Below, one piece after another: positions 1-15,000 of a stretch of 64,000 bases of DNA. How positions within the stretch are numbered: the first letter of the stretch is position 1; each line of letters opens with the position of its first letter. The DNA lies in the NCBI GenBank assembly GCA_945643635.1, contig CALZFC010000293.1, forward strand, positions 1-64,000, given 5' to 3'. A program made the translations under genes and the position numbers. Source of the stretch: Allodiplogaster sudhausi. Lineage: Eukaryota; Nematoda; Chromadorea; Rhabditida; Diplogasteridae. A model generated the notes under the pieces. The model was not told the DNA's origin, did not search any database, and saw only the letters and a program-made list of their open reading frames with translations.

Positions 1-3000
1 CCTGAAGACTATCCTTGCTTAGTTTGAAGTCAATCGGATTCAAAAAATTTCGACATGGTCTTCAAGCTAGTTCACACGGACCATAATCTCCAAGCAAACT
101 TGCGCTTTCTTATTTTGGCTTTCGGATTCATCATCAAGGGACCCTGAAGACTATACTGCTTAGTTTGAAGTCAATCGGATTCAAAAAATTTTCGACATGG
201 TCTTCAACCTAGTTCACAACAATATCTCTCAAGCAACTTGGGCTTTCTATTTTGGTTTTCGGATTCATCATCAAGGGACCCTGAAGACTATCCTTGCTTA
301 GTTTGAAGTCAATCGGATTCAAAAAAATTTTCGACATGGTCATCAACCTAGTTCACGGACCATAATCTCCAAGCAAACTTGCGCTTTCTTATTTTGGCTT
401 TCGGATTCATCATCAAGGGACCCTGAAGACTATCCTTGCTTAGTTTGAAGTCAATCGGATTCAAAAAAATTTTCGACATGGTCTTCAAGCTAGTTCACGG
501 ACCAAATCTCCAAGCAAACTTGCGCTTTCTTATTTTGGCTTTCGGATTCATCATCAAGGGACCCTGAAGACTATCCTTGCTTAGTTTGAAGTCAATCGGA
601 TTCAAAAAATTTTTCGCATGGTATGTCATCAAGCTAGTTCACGGACCATAATCTCCAAGCAAACTTGCGCTTTCTTATTTTGGCTTTCGGATTCATCATC
701 AAGGGACCCTGAAGACTATCCTTGCTTAGTTTGAAGTCAATCGATTCAAAAAATTTTCGACATGGTCATCAAGCTAGTTCACGGACCATAATCTCCAAGC
801 AAACTTGCGCTTTCTTATTTTGGCTTTCGGATTCATCATCAAGGGACCCTGAAGACTATCCTTGCTTAGTTTTGAAGTCAATCGGATTCAAAAAATTTTT
901 CGACATGGTCTCAAGCTAGTTCACGGACCATAATCTCCAAGCAAACTTGCGCTTTCTTATTTTGGCTTTCGGATTCATCATCAAGGACCCTGAAGACTAT
1001 CCTTGCTTAGTTTGAAGTCAATCGGATTCAAAAAATTTTCGACATGTCTTCAAGCTAGTTCACGGACCATAATCTCCAAGCAAACTTGCGTTTTCTTATT
1101 TTGGCTTTCGGATTCATCATCAAGGGACCCTGAAGACTATCCTTGCTTAGTTTGAAGTCAATCGGATTCAAAAAAATTTCGACATGGTCTTCAAGCTAGT
1201 TCACAACATAATCTCCAAGCAAACTTGGCGCTTTCTTATTTTGGTTTTCGGATTCATCATCAAGGGACCCTGAAGACTATCCTTGCTTAGTTTGAAGTCA
1301 ATCGGATTCAAAAAATTTTCGACATGGTCTTCAAGCTAGTTCACGGACCATAATCTCCAAGCAAACTTGGGCTTTCTTATTTTGGCTTTCGGATTCATCA
1401 TCAAGGACCCTGAAGACTATACTTGCTTAGTTTGAAGTCAATCGGATTCAAAAAATTTTCGACATGGTCTTCAAGTAGTTCACGGAACAATAATCTCCAA
1501 GCAAACTTGCGCTTTCTTATTTTGGCTTTCGGATTCATCATCAAGGACCCTGAAGACTATCCTTGCTTAGTTTGAAGTCAATCGGATTCAAAAATTTTTC
1601 GACATGGTCTCAAGCTAGTTCACGGCCATAATCTCCAAGCAAACTTGCGCTTTCTTATTTTGGCTTTCGGATTCATCATCAAGGGACCCTGAAGACTATC
1701 CTTGCTTAGTTTGAAGTCAATCGGATTCAAAAAAATTTTCGACATGGTCTTCAAGCTAGTTCACGGACCATAATCTCCAAGCAAACTTGCGCTTTCTTAT
1801 TTTGGCTTTCGGATTCATCATCAAGGGACCCTGAAGACTATCCTTGCTTAGTTTGAAGTCAATCGGATTCAAAAAATTTTCGACATGGTCTTCAAGCTAG
1901 TTCACGGACCATAATCTCCAAGCAAACTTGCGCTTTCTTATTTTGGCTTTCGGATTCATCATCAAGGGACCCTGAAGACTATCCTTGCTTAGTTTGAAGT
2001 CAATCGGATTCAAAAATTTTTCGACATGGTCTTCAAGCTAGTTCACGGACCATAATCTCCAAGCAAACTTGCGCTTTCTTATTTTGGCTTTCGGATTCAT
2101 CATCAAGGGACCCTGAAGACTATCCTTGCTTAGTTTGAAGTCAATCGGATTCAAAAAATTTTCGACATGGTCTTCAAGCTAGTTCACGGACCATAATCTC
2201 CAAGCAAACTTGCGCTTTCTTATTTTGGCTTTCGGATTCATCATCAAGGGACCCTGAAGACTATCCTTGCTTAGTTTGAAGTCAATCGGATTCAAAAAAT
2301 TTTCGACATGGTCTTCAAGCTAGTTCACACCATAATCTCCAAGCAAACTTGCGCTTTCTTATTTTGGCTTTCGGATTCATCATCAAGGGACCCTGAAGAC
2401 TATCCTTGCTTAGTTTGAAGTCAATCGGATTCAAAAATTTTTTCGACATGGTCTCAAGCTAGTTCACGGACCATAATCTCCAAGCAAACTTGCGCTTTCT
2501 TATTTTGGCTTTCGGATTCATCATCAAGGGACCCTGAAGACTATCCTTGCTTAGTTTGAAGTCAATCGGATTCAAAAAATTTTCGACATGGTTTCAAGCT
2601 AGTTCACGGACCATAATCTCCAAGCAAACTTGCGCTTTCTTATTTTGGCTTTCGGATTCATCATCAAGGGACCCTGAAGACTATCCTTGCTTAGTTTGAA
2701 GTCAATCGGATTCAAAAAAATTTCGACATGGTCTTCAAGCTAGTTCACAACCATAATCTCCAAGCAAACTTGCGCTTTCTTATTTTGGCTTTCGGATTCA
2801 TCATCAAGGGACCCTGAAGACTATCCTTGCTTAGTTTGAAGTCAATCGGATTCAAAAATTTTTCGACATGGTCTCAAGCTAGTTCACGGACCATAATCTC
2901 CAAGCAAACTTGCGCTTTCTTATTTTGGCTTTCGGATTCATCATCAAGGGACCCTGAAGACTATCCTTGCTTAGTTTGAAGTCAATCGGATTCAAAAAAT

Positions 3001-6000
3001 TTTTCGACATGGTCTTCAAGCTAGTTCACAACATAATCTCCAAGCAAACTTGCGCTTTCTTATTTTGGCTTTCGGATTCATCATCAAGGGACCCTGAAGA
3101 CTATCCTTGCTTAGTTTGAAGTCAATCGGATTCAAAAAATTTTCGACATGGTCTTCAAGCTAGTTCACAACCATAATCTCCAAGCAAACTTGCGCTTTCT
3201 TATTTTGGCTTTCGGATTCATCATCAAGGGACCCTGAAGACTATCCTTGCTTAGTTTGAAGTCAATCGGATTCAAAAAATTTTTCGACATGGTCTTCAAG
3301 CTAGTTCACGGACCATAATCTCCAAGCAAACTTGCGCTTTCTTATTTTGGCTTTCGGATTCATCATCAAGGGACCCTGAAGACTATCCTTGCTTAGTTTG
3401 AAGTCAATCGGATTCAAAAACATTTTCGACATGGTCTTCAAGCTAGTTCACGGACCATAATCTCCAAGCAAACTTGCGCTTTCTTATTTTGGCTTTCGGA
3501 TTCATCATCAAGGGACCCTGAAGACTATCCTTGCTTAGTTTGAAGTCAATCGGATTCAAAAACATTTTCGACATGGTCTTCAAGCTAGTTCACGGACCAT
3601 AATCTCCAAGCAAACTTGCTTTCTTATTTTGGCTTTCGGATTCATCATCAAGGGACCCAGAAGACTATAATTGCTTAGTTTGAAGTCAATCGGATTCAAA
3701 AAAATTTTCGACATGGTCTTCAACTAGTTCACAACAATAATCTCCAAGCAAACTTGCGCTTTCTTATTTTGGTTTTCGGATTCATCATCAAGGGACCCTG
3801 AAGACTATCCTTGCTTAGTTTGAAGTCAATCGGATTCAAAAAATTTTCGACATGGTCTTCAAGCTAGTTCACGGACCATAATCTCCAAGCAAACTTGCGC
3901 TTTCTTATTTTGGCTTTCGGATTCATCATCAAGGGACCCTGAAGACTATCCTTGCTTAGTTTGAAGTCAATCGGATTCAAAAACATTTTCGACATGGTCT
4001 TCAAGCTAGTTCACGGACCATAATCTCCAAGCAAACTTGCGCTTTCTTATTTTGGCTTTCGGATTCATCATCAAGGGACCCTGAAGACTATCCTTGCTTA
4101 GTTTGAAGTCAATCGGATTCAAAAATTTTTTCGACATGGTCTCAAGCTAGTTCACGGACCATAATCTCCAAGCAAACTTGCGCTTTCTTATTTTGGCTTT
4201 CGGATTCATCATCAAGGGACCCTGAAGACTATCCTTGCTTAGTTTGAAGTCAATGGATTCAAAAAATTTTCGACATGGTCTTCAAGCTAGTTCACGCCAT
4301 AATCTCCAAGCAAACTTTTTTATTTTGCTTTCGGATTCATCATCAAGGGACCCTGAAGACTATCCTTGCTTAGTTTGAAGTCAATCGGATTCAAAAAAAT
4401 TTTCGACATGGTCTTCAAGCTAGTTCACGGACAATAATCTCCAAGCAAACTTGCGCTTTCTTATTTTGGCTTTCGGATTCATCATCAAGGGACCCTGAAG
4501 ACTATCCTTGCTTAGTTTGAAGTCAATCGGATTCAAAAATTTTCGACATGGTCTCAAGCAAGTTCACGGACCATAATCTCCAAGCAAACTTGCGCTTTCT
4601 TATTTTGGCTTTCGGATTCATCATCAAGGGACCCTGAAGACTATCCTAGCTTAGTTTGAAGTCAATCGGATTCAAAAAATTTTCGACATGGTCTTCAAGC
4701 TAGTTCACAACCATAATCTCCAAGCAAACTTGCGCTTTCTTATTTTGGCTTTTCGGATTCATCATCAAGGGACCCTGAAGACTATCCTTGCTTAGTTTGA
4801 AGTCAATCGGATTCAAAAAAATTTTCGACATGGTCTTCAAGCTAGTTCACGGACCATAATCTCCAAGCAAACTTGCGCTTTCTTATTTTGGCTTTCGGAT
4901 TCATCATCAAGGGACCCTGAAGACTATCCTTGCTTAGTTTGAAGTCAATCGGATTCAAAAAAATTTTCGACAGTCTTCATCAAGCTAGTTCACGGACCAT
5001 AATCTCCAAGCAAACTTGCGCTTTCTTATTTTGGCTTTCGGATTCATCATCAAGGGAACCTGAAGACTATCCTTGCTTAGTTTGAAGTCAATCGGATTCA
5101 AAAAATTTTCGACATGGTCTTCAAGCTAGTTCACGGACCATAATCTCCAAGCAAACTTGCGCTTTCTTATTTTGGCTTTCGGATTCATCATCAAGGGACC
5201 CAGAAGACTATCCTTGCTTAGTTTGAAGTCAATCGGATTCAAAAAATTTTCGACATGGTCATCAACCTAGTTCACAACATAATCTCCAAGCAAACTTGCG
5301 CTTTCTTATTTGGCTTTCGGATTCATCATCAAGGGACCCTGAAGACTATCCTTGCTTAGTTTGAAGTCAATCGGATTCAAAAAAATTTTCGACATGGTCT
5401 TCAACCTAGTTCACAACATAATCTCCAAGCAAACTTGCGCTTTCTTATTTTGGCTTTCGGATTCATCATCAAGGACCCTGAAGACTATCCTTGCTTAGTT
5501 TGAAGTCAATCGGATTCAAAAAAATTTTCGACATGGTCTTCAAGCTAGTTCACGGACCATAATCTCCAAGCAAACTTGCGCTTTCTTATTTTGGCTTTCG
5601 GATTCATCATCAAGGGACCCTGAAGACTATCCTTGCTAGTTTGAAGTCAATCGGATTCAAAAATTTTTCGACATGGTCTCAAGCTAGTTCACGGACCATA
5701 ATCTCCAAGCAAACTTGCGCTTTCTTATTTTGGCTTTCGGATTCATCATCAAGGGACCCTGAAGACTATCCTTGCTTAGTTTGAAGTCAATCGGATTCAA
5801 AAAAATTTTCGACATGGTCTTCAAGCTAGTTCACGGACCATAATCTCCAAGCAAACTTGCGCTTTCTTATTTTGGCTTTCGGATTCATCATCAAGGGACC
5901 CTGAAGACTATCCTTGCTTAGTTTGAAGTCAATCGGATTCAAAAATTTTCGACATGGTCTCAAGCTAGTTCACGGACCATAATCTCCAAGCAAACTTGCG

Positions 6001-9000
6001 CTTTCTTATTTTGGCTTTCGGATTCATCATCAAGGGACCCTGAAGACTATCCTTGCTTAGTTTGAAGTCAATCGGATTCAAAAAAATTTTCGACATGGTC
6101 TTCAAGCTAGTTCACGGACCATAATCTCCAAGCAAACTTGCGCTTTCTTATTTTTGTTTCGGATTCATCATCAAGGGACCCTGAAGACTATCCTTGCTTT
6201 TTGAAGTCAATCGGATTCAAAAAATTTTCGACATGGTCTTCAAGCTAGTTCACACAATAATCTCCAAGCAAACTTGCGCTTTCTTATTTTGGTTTTCGGA
6301 TTCATCATCAAGGGACCCTGAAGACTATCCTTGCTTAGTTTGAAGTCAATCGGATTCAAAAAATTTTCGACATGGTCTTCAAGCTAGTTCACGGACCATA
6401 ATCTCCAAGCAAACTTGCGCTTTCTTATTTTGGCTTTCGGATTCATCATCAAGGGACCCTGAAGACTATCCTTGCTTAGTTTGAAGTCAATCGGATTCAA
6501 AAAAATTTTCGACATGGTCTTCAAGCTAGTTCACGGACCATAATCTCCAAGCAAACTTGCGCTTTCTTATTTTGGCTTTCGGATTCATCATCAAGGGACC
6601 CTGAAGACTATCCTTGCTTAGTTTGAAGTCAATCGGATTCAAAAATTTTTCGACATGGTCTCAAGCTAGTTCACGGACCATAATCTCCAAGCAAACTTGC
6701 GCTTTCTTATTTTGGCTTTCGGATTCATCATCAAGGGACCCTGAAGACTATCCTAGCTTAGTTTGAAGTCAATCGGATTCAAAAAATTTTTTCGACATGG
6801 TCTTCAACCTAGTTCACAACATAATCTCCAAGCAAACTTGCGCTTTCTTATTTTGGCTTTCGGATTCATCATCAAGGGACCCTGAAGACTATCCTTGCTT
6901 AGTTTGAAGTCAATCGGATTCAAAAAAATTTTCGACATGGTCTTCAAGCTAGTTCACACGGAGTATAATCTCCAAGCAAACTTGCGCTTTCTTATTTTGG
7001 CTTTCGGATTCATCATCAAGGGACCCTGAAGACTATCCTTGCTTAGTTTGAAGTCAATCGGATTCAAAAAATTTTCGACATGGTCTTCACCTAGTTCACG
7101 GACCATAATCTCCAAGCAAACTTGCGCTTTCTTATTTTGGCTTTCGGATTCATCATCAAGGGACCCTGAAGACTATCTTGCTTAGTTTGAAGTCAATCGG
7201 ATTCAAAACAATTTCGACATGGTCTTCAAGCTAGTTCACGGACCATAATCTCCAAGCAAACTTGCGCTTTCTTATTTTGGCTTTCGGATTCATCATCAAG
7301 GGACCCTGAAGACTATCCTTGCTTAGTTTGAAGTCAATCGGATTCAAAAAATTTTCGACATGGTCTTCAAGCTAGTTCACAACCATAATCTCCAAGCAAA
7401 CTTGCGCTTTCTTATTTTGGCTTTCGGATTCATCATCAAGGGACCCTGAAGACTATCCTTGCTTAGTTTGAAGTCAATCGGATTCAAAAATTTTTTCGAC
7501 ATGGTCATCAAGCTAGTTCACGGACCATAATCTCCAAGCAAACTTGCGCTTTCTTATTTTGTTTTCGGATTCATCATCAAGGGACCCTGAAGACTATCCT
7601 TGCTTAGTTTGAAGTCAATCGGATTCAAAAAAATTTTCGACATGGTCTTCAAGCTAGTTCACGGACCATAATCTCCAAGCAAACTTGCGCTTTCTTATTT
7701 TGGCTTTCGGATTCATCATCAAGGGACCCTGAAGACTATCCTTGCTTAGTTTGAAGTCAATCGGATTCAAAAAAATTTTCGACATGGTCTTCAAGCTAGT
7801 TCACAACCATAATCTCCAAGCAAACTTGCGCTTTCTTATTTTGGCTTTCGGATTCATCATCAAGGGACCCTGAAGACTATCCTTGCTTAGTTTGAAGTCA
7901 ATCGGATTCAAAAAAATTTTCGACATGGTCTCAAGCTAGTTCACGGACCATAATCTCCAAGCAAACTTGCGCTTTCTTATTTTGGCTTTCGGATTCATCA
8001 TCAAGGGACCTGAAGACTATCCTTGCTTAGTTTGAAGTCAATCGGATTCAAAAAATTTTTCGACATGGTCTTCAAGCTAGTTCACAACCATAATCTCCAA
8101 GCAAACTTGCGCTTTCTTATTTTGGCTTTCGGATTCATCATCAAGGGACCCTGAAGACTATCCTTGCTTAGTTTGAAGTCAATCGGATTCAAAAAATTTT
8201 CGACATAGTCTTCAACCTAGTTCACACATAATCTCCAAGCAAACTTGCGCTTTCTTATTTTGCTTTCGGATTCATCATCAAGGGACCCTGAAGACTATCC
8301 TTGCTTAGTTTGAAGTCAATCGGATTCAAAAAATTTTCGACATGGTCATCAAGCTAGTTCACGGACCATAATCTCCAAGCAAACTTGCGCTTTCTTATTT
8401 TGGCTTTCGGATTCATCATCAAGGGACCCTGAAGACTATCCTTGCTTAGTTTGAAGTCAATCGGATTCAAAAAAATTTTCGACATGGTCTTCAAGCTAGT
8501 TCACGGACCATAATCTCCAAGCAAACTTGCGCTTTCTTATTTTGGCTTTCGGATTCATCATCAAGGGACCCTGAAGACTATCCTTGCTTAGTTTGAAGTC
8601 AATCGGATTCAAAAAAATTTTCGACATGGTCTTCAAGCTAGTTCACGGACCATAATCTCCAAGCAAACTTGCGCTTTCTTATTTTGGCTTTCGGATTCAT
8701 CATCAAGGGACCCAGAAGACTATCCTTGCTTAGTTTGAAGTCAATCGGATTCAAAAAAATTTTCGACATGGTCTTCAAGCTAGTTCACGGACCATAATCT
8801 CCAAGCAAACTTGCGCTTTCTTATTTTGGCTTTCGGATTCCATCAAGGGACCCTGAAGACTATCCTTGCTTAGTTTGAAGTCAATCGGATTCAAAAAAAT
8901 TTCGACATGGTCTTCAAGCTAGTTCACGGACCATAATCTCCAAGCAAACTTGCGCTTTCTTATTTTTTTCGGATCATCATCAAGGGCCCTGAAGACTATC

Positions 9001-12000
9001 CTTGCTTAGTTTGAAGTCAATCGGATTCAAAAATTTTCGACATGGTCTTCAAGCTAGTTCACGGACCATAATCTCCAAGCAAACTTGCGCTTTCTTATTT
9101 TGGCTTTCGGATTCATCATCAAGGCCCTGAAGACTATCCTTGCTTAGTTTGAAGTCAATCGGATTCAAAAAATTTTCGACATGGTCTTCAAGCTAGTTCA
9201 CGGACCATAATCTCCAAGCAAACTTGGGCTTTCTTATTTTGGCTTTCGGATTCATCATCAAGGGACCCTGAAGACTATCCTTGCTTAGTTTGAAGTCAAT
9301 CGGATTCAAAAAAATTTCGACATGGTCTTCAAGCTAGTTCACGGACCATAATCTCCAAGCAAACTTGCGCTTTCTTATTTGGCTTTCGGATTCATCATCA
9401 AGGGACCCTGAAGACTATCCTTGCTTAGTTTGAAGTCAATCGGATTCAAAAAAATTTTCGACATGGTCTTCAAGCTAGTTCACAACAATAATCTCCAAGC
9501 AAACTTGCGCTTTCTTATTTTGGCTTTTCGGATTCATCATCAAGGGACCCTGAAGACTATCCTTGCTTAGTTTGAAGTCAATCGGATTCAAAAAAATTTT
9601 CGACATGGTCTTCAAGCTAGTTCACAACCATAATCTCCAAGCAAACTTGCGCTTTCTTATTTTGTTTTCGGATTCATCATCAAGGGACCCTGAAGACTAT
9701 CCTTGCTTAGTTTGAAGTCAATCGGATTCAAAAAATTTTCGACATGGTCTTCAAGCTAGTTCACGGACCATAATCTCCAAGCAAACTTGCGCTTTCTTAT
9801 TTGGCTTTCGGATTCATCATCAAGGGACCCTGAAGACTATCCTTGCTTAGTTTGAAGTCAATCGGATTCAAAAAATTTTCGACATGGTCTTCAAGCTAGT
9901 TCACGGACCATAATCTCCAAGCAAACTTGCGCTTTCTTATTTTGGCTTTCGGATTCATCATCAAGGGACCCTGAAGACTATCCTTGCTTAGTTTGAAGTC
10001 AATCGGATTCAAAAAAATTTTCGACATGGTCTTCAAGCTAGTTCACGGACCATAATCTCCAAGCAAACTTGCGCTTTCTTATTTTGGCTTTCGGATTCAT
10101 CATCAAGGGACCCAGAAGACTATAATTGCTTAGTTTGAAGTCAATCGGATTCAAAAAAATTTTCGACATGGTCTTCAAGCTAGTTCACAACAATAATCTC
10201 CAAGCAAACTTGCGCTTTCTTATTTTGGTTTCGGATTCATCATCAAGGGACCCTGAAGACTATCCTTGCTTAGTTTGAAGTCAATCGGATTCAAAAAAAT
10301 TTTCGACATGGTCTTCAACCTAGTTCACAACAATAATCTCCAAGCAAACTTGCGCTTTCTTATTTTGGCTTTCGGATTCATCATCAAGGGACCCTGAAGA
10401 CTATCCTTGCTTAGTTTGAAGTCAATCGGATTCAAAAAAATTTTCGACATGGTCTTCAAGCTAGTTCACGGACCATAATCTCCAAGCAAACTTGCGCTTT
10501 CTTATTTTGGCTTTCGGATTCATCATCAAGGGACCCAGAAGACTATCCTTGCTTAGTTTGAAGTCAATCGGATTCAAAAAATTTTTCGACATGGTCTCAA
10601 GCTAGTTCACGGACCATAATCTCCAAGCAAACTTGCGCTTTCTTATTTTGGCTTTCGGATTCATCATCAAGGGACCCTGAAGACTATCCTTGCTTAGTTT
10701 GAAGTCAATCGGATTCAAAAAAATTTTCGACATGGTCTTCAAGCTAGTTCACGGGTATAATCTCCAAGCAAACTTGCGCTTTCTTATTTTGGCTTTCGGA
10801 TTCATCATCAAGGGACCCTGAAGACTATCCTTGCTTAGTTTGAAGTCAATCGGATTCAAAAAATTTTCGACATGGTCTTCAAGCTAGTTCACGGACCATA
10901 ATCTCCAAGCAAACTTGCGCTTTCTTATTTTGGCTTTCGGATTCATCATCAAGGGACCCTGAAGACTATCCTTGCTTAGTTTGAAGTCAATCGGATTCAA
11001 AAAAATTTTCGACATGGTCTTCAAGCTAGTTCACGGACCATAATCTCCAAGCAAACTTGCGCTTTCTTATTTTGGCTTTCGGATTCATCATCAAGGGACC
11101 CTGAAGACTATCCTTGCTTAGTTTGAAGTCAATCGGATTCAAAAAAATTTTCGACATGGTCTTCAAGCTAGTTCACAAACAATAATCTCCAAGCAAACTT
11201 GCGCTTTCTTATTTTGGCTTTCGGATTCATCATCAAGGGACCCTGAAGACTATCCTTGCTTAGTTTGAAGTCAATCGGATTCAAAAAATTTTCGACATGG
11301 TCTTCAAGCTAGTTCACGGACATAATCTCCAAGCAAACTTGCGCTTTCTTATTTTGGCTTTCGGATTCATCATCAAGGGACCCTGAAGACTATCCTTGCT
11401 TAGTTTGAAGTCAATCGGATTCAAAAAATTTTCGACATGGTCTTCAAGCTAGTTCACGGACCATAATCTCCAAGCAAACTTGCGCTTTCTTATTTTGGCT
11501 TTCGGATTCATCATCAAGGGACCCAGAAGACTATAATTGCATAGTTTGAAGTCAATCGGATTCAAAAATTTTTCGACATGGTCTTCAAGCAGTTCACGGA
11601 CCATAATCTCCAAGAAAACTTGCGCTTTCTTATTTTGGCTTTCGGATTCATCATCAAGGGACCCTGAAGACTATCCTTGCTTAGTTTGAAGTCAATCGGA
11701 TTCAAAAATTTTCGACATGGTCTTCAAGCTAGTTCACGGACCATAATCTCCAAGCAAACTTGCGCTTTCTTATTTTGGCTTTCGGATTCATCATCAAGGG
11801 ACCCTGAAGACTATCCTTGCTTAGTTTGAAGTCAATCGGATTCAAAAAATTTTCGACATGGTCTTCAAGCTAGTTCACGGACAATAATCTCCAAGCAAAC
11901 TTGCTTTCTTTTTTGGTTTCGGATTCATCATCAAGGGACCAGAAGACTATAATTGCTTAGTTTGAAGTCAATCGGATTCAAAAAATTTTCGACATGGTCT

Positions 12001-15000
12001 TCAAGCTAGTTCACGGACCATAATCTCCAAGCAAACTTGCGCTTTCTTATTTTGGCTTTCGGATTCATCATCAAGGGACCCTGAAGACTATCCTTGCTTA
12101 GTTTGAAGTCAATCGGATTCAAAAAATTTTTCGACATGGTCTCAAGCTAGTTCACGGACCATAATCTCCAAGCAAACTTGCGCTTTCTTATTTTGGCTTT
12201 CGGATTCATCATCAAGGGACCCTGAAGACTATCCTTGCTTAGTTTGAAGTCAATCGGATTCAAAAACATTTTCGACATGGTCTTCAAGCTAGTTCACGGA
12301 CCATAATCTCCAAGCAAACTTGCGCTTTCTTATTTTGGCTTTCGGATTCATCATCAAGGGACCCTGAAGACTATCCTTGCTTAGTTTGAAGTCAATCGGA
12401 TTCAAAAAATTTTCGACATGGTCTTCAAGCTAGTTCACGGACCATAATCTCCAAGCAAACTTGCGCTTTCTTATTTTGCTTTCGGATTCATCATCAAGGG
12501 ACCCTGAAGACTATCCTTGCTTAGTTTGAAGTCAATCGGATTCAAAAAAAATTTTCGACATGGTCTTCAAGCTAGTTCACGGACCATAATCTCCAAGCAA
12601 ACTTGCGCTTTCTTATTTTGGCTTTCGGATTCATCATCAAGGGACCCTGAAGACTATCCTTGCTTAGTTTGAAGTCAATCGGATTCAAAAAAATTTTCGA
12701 CATGGTCTTCAAGCTAGTTCACAACAATAATCTCCAAGCAAACTTGCGCTTTCTTATTTTGGTTTTCGGATTCATCATCAAGGGACCCTGAAGACTATCC
12801 TTGCTTAGTTTGAAGTCAATCGGATTCAAAAACATTTTCGACATGGTCTTCAACTAGTTCACACAATAATCTCCAAGCAAACTTGCGCTTTCTTATTTTG
12901 GCTTTCGGATTCATCATCAAGGGACCCTGAAGACTATCCTTGCTTAGTTTGAAGTCAATCGGATTCAAAAAAATTTTCGACATGGTCTTCAAGCTAGTTC
13001 ACGGACCATAATCTCCAAGCAAACTTGCGCTTTCTTATTTTGGCTTTCGGATTCATCATCAAGGGACCCTGAAGACTATAATTGCTTAGTTTGAAGTCAA
13101 TCGGATTCAAAAAATTTTTCGACATGGTCTCAAGCCAGTTCACGGACCATAATCTCCAAGCAAACTTGCGCTTTCTTATTTTGGCTTTCGGATTCATCAT
13201 CAAGGGACCCTGAAGACTATCCTTGCTTAGTTTGAAGTCAATCGGATTCAAAAATTTTCGACATGGTCTTCAAGCTAGTTCACGGACCATAATCTCCAAG
13301 CAAACTTGCGCTTTCTTATTTTGGCTTTCGGATTCATCATCAAGGGACCCTGAAGACTATCCTTGCTTAGTTTGAAGTCAATCGGATTCAAAAAATTTTC
13401 GACATGGTCTTCAAGCTAGTTCACAACATAATCTCCAAGCAAACTTGCGCTTTCTTATTTTGGTTTCGGATTCATCATCAAGGGACCCAGAAGACTATCC
13501 TTGCTTAGTTTGAAGTCAATCGGATTCAAAAAATTTTCGACATGGTTTTCAAGCTAGTTCACGGACCATAATCTCCAAGCAAACTTGCGCTTTCTTATTT
13601 TGGCTTTCGGATTCATCATCAAGGGACCCAGAAGACTATAATTGCTTAGTTTGAAGTCAATCGGATTCAAAAAAATTTTCGACATGGTCTTCAAATTAGT
13701 TCACAACAATAATCTCCAAGCAAACTTGCGCTTTCTTATTTTGGCTTTCGGATTCATCATCAAGGGACCCTGAAGACTATCCTTGCTTAGTTTGAAGTCA
13801 ATCGGATTCAAAAAATTTTTCGACATGGTACTCAAGCTAGTTCACGGACCATAATCTCCAAGCAAACTTGCGCTTTCTTATTTTGGCTTTCGGATTCATC
13901 ATCAAGGGACCCTGAAGACTATCCTGCTTAGTTTGAAGTCAATCGGATTCAAAAAAATTTTCGACATAGTCTTCAACCTAGTTCACAACAATAATCTCCA
14001 AGCAAACTTGCGCTTTCTTATTTTGGTTTTCGGATTCATCATCAAGGGACCCTGAAGACTATCCTTGCTTAGTTTGAAGTCAATCGGATTCAAAAAATTT
14101 TCGACATGGTCTTCAAGCTAGTTCACGGAGTATAATCTCCAAGCAAACTTGCGCTTTCTTATTTTGGCTTTCGGATTCATCATCAAGGGACCCTGAAGAC
14201 TATCCTTGCTTAGTTTGAAGTCAATCGGATTCAAAAACATTTTCGACATGGTCTTCAAGCTAGTTCACGGACCATAATCTCCAAGCAAACTTGCGCTTTC
14301 TTATTTTGGCTTTCGGATTCATCATCAAGGGACCCTGAAGACTATCCTTGCTTAGTTTGAAGTCAATCGGATTCAAAAAATTTTCGACATGGTTTCAAGC
14401 TAGTTCACGGACCATAATCTCCAAGCAAACTTGCGCTTTCTTATTTTGGCTTTCGGATTCATCATCAAGGGACCCAGAAGACTATAATTGCTTAGTTTGA
14501 AGTCAATCGGATTCAAAAAAATTTTCGACATGGTCTTCAACCTAGTTCACAACAATAATCTCCAAGCAAACTTGCGCTTTCTTATTTTGGTTTTCGGATT
14601 CATCATCAAGGGACCCTGAAGACTATCCTTGCTTAGTTTGAAGTCAATGGATTCACAAACATTTTCGACATGGTCTTCAAGCTAGTTCACGGACCATAAT
14701 CTCCAAGCAAACTTGCGCTTTCTTATTTTGGCTTTCGAATTCATCATCAAGGGGCCCTGAAGACTATCCTTGCTTAGTTTGAAGTCAATCGGATTCAAAA
14801 AAATTTTCGACATGGTTTTCAAGCTAGTTCACGGACCATAATCTCCAAGCAAACTTGCGCTTTCTTATTTTGGCTTTCGGATTCATCATCAAGGGACCCA
14901 GAAGACTATAATTGCTTAGTTTGAAGTCAATCGGATTCAAAAAAAATTTTCGACATGGTCTTCAACCTAGTTCACAACAATAATCTCCAAGCAAACTTGC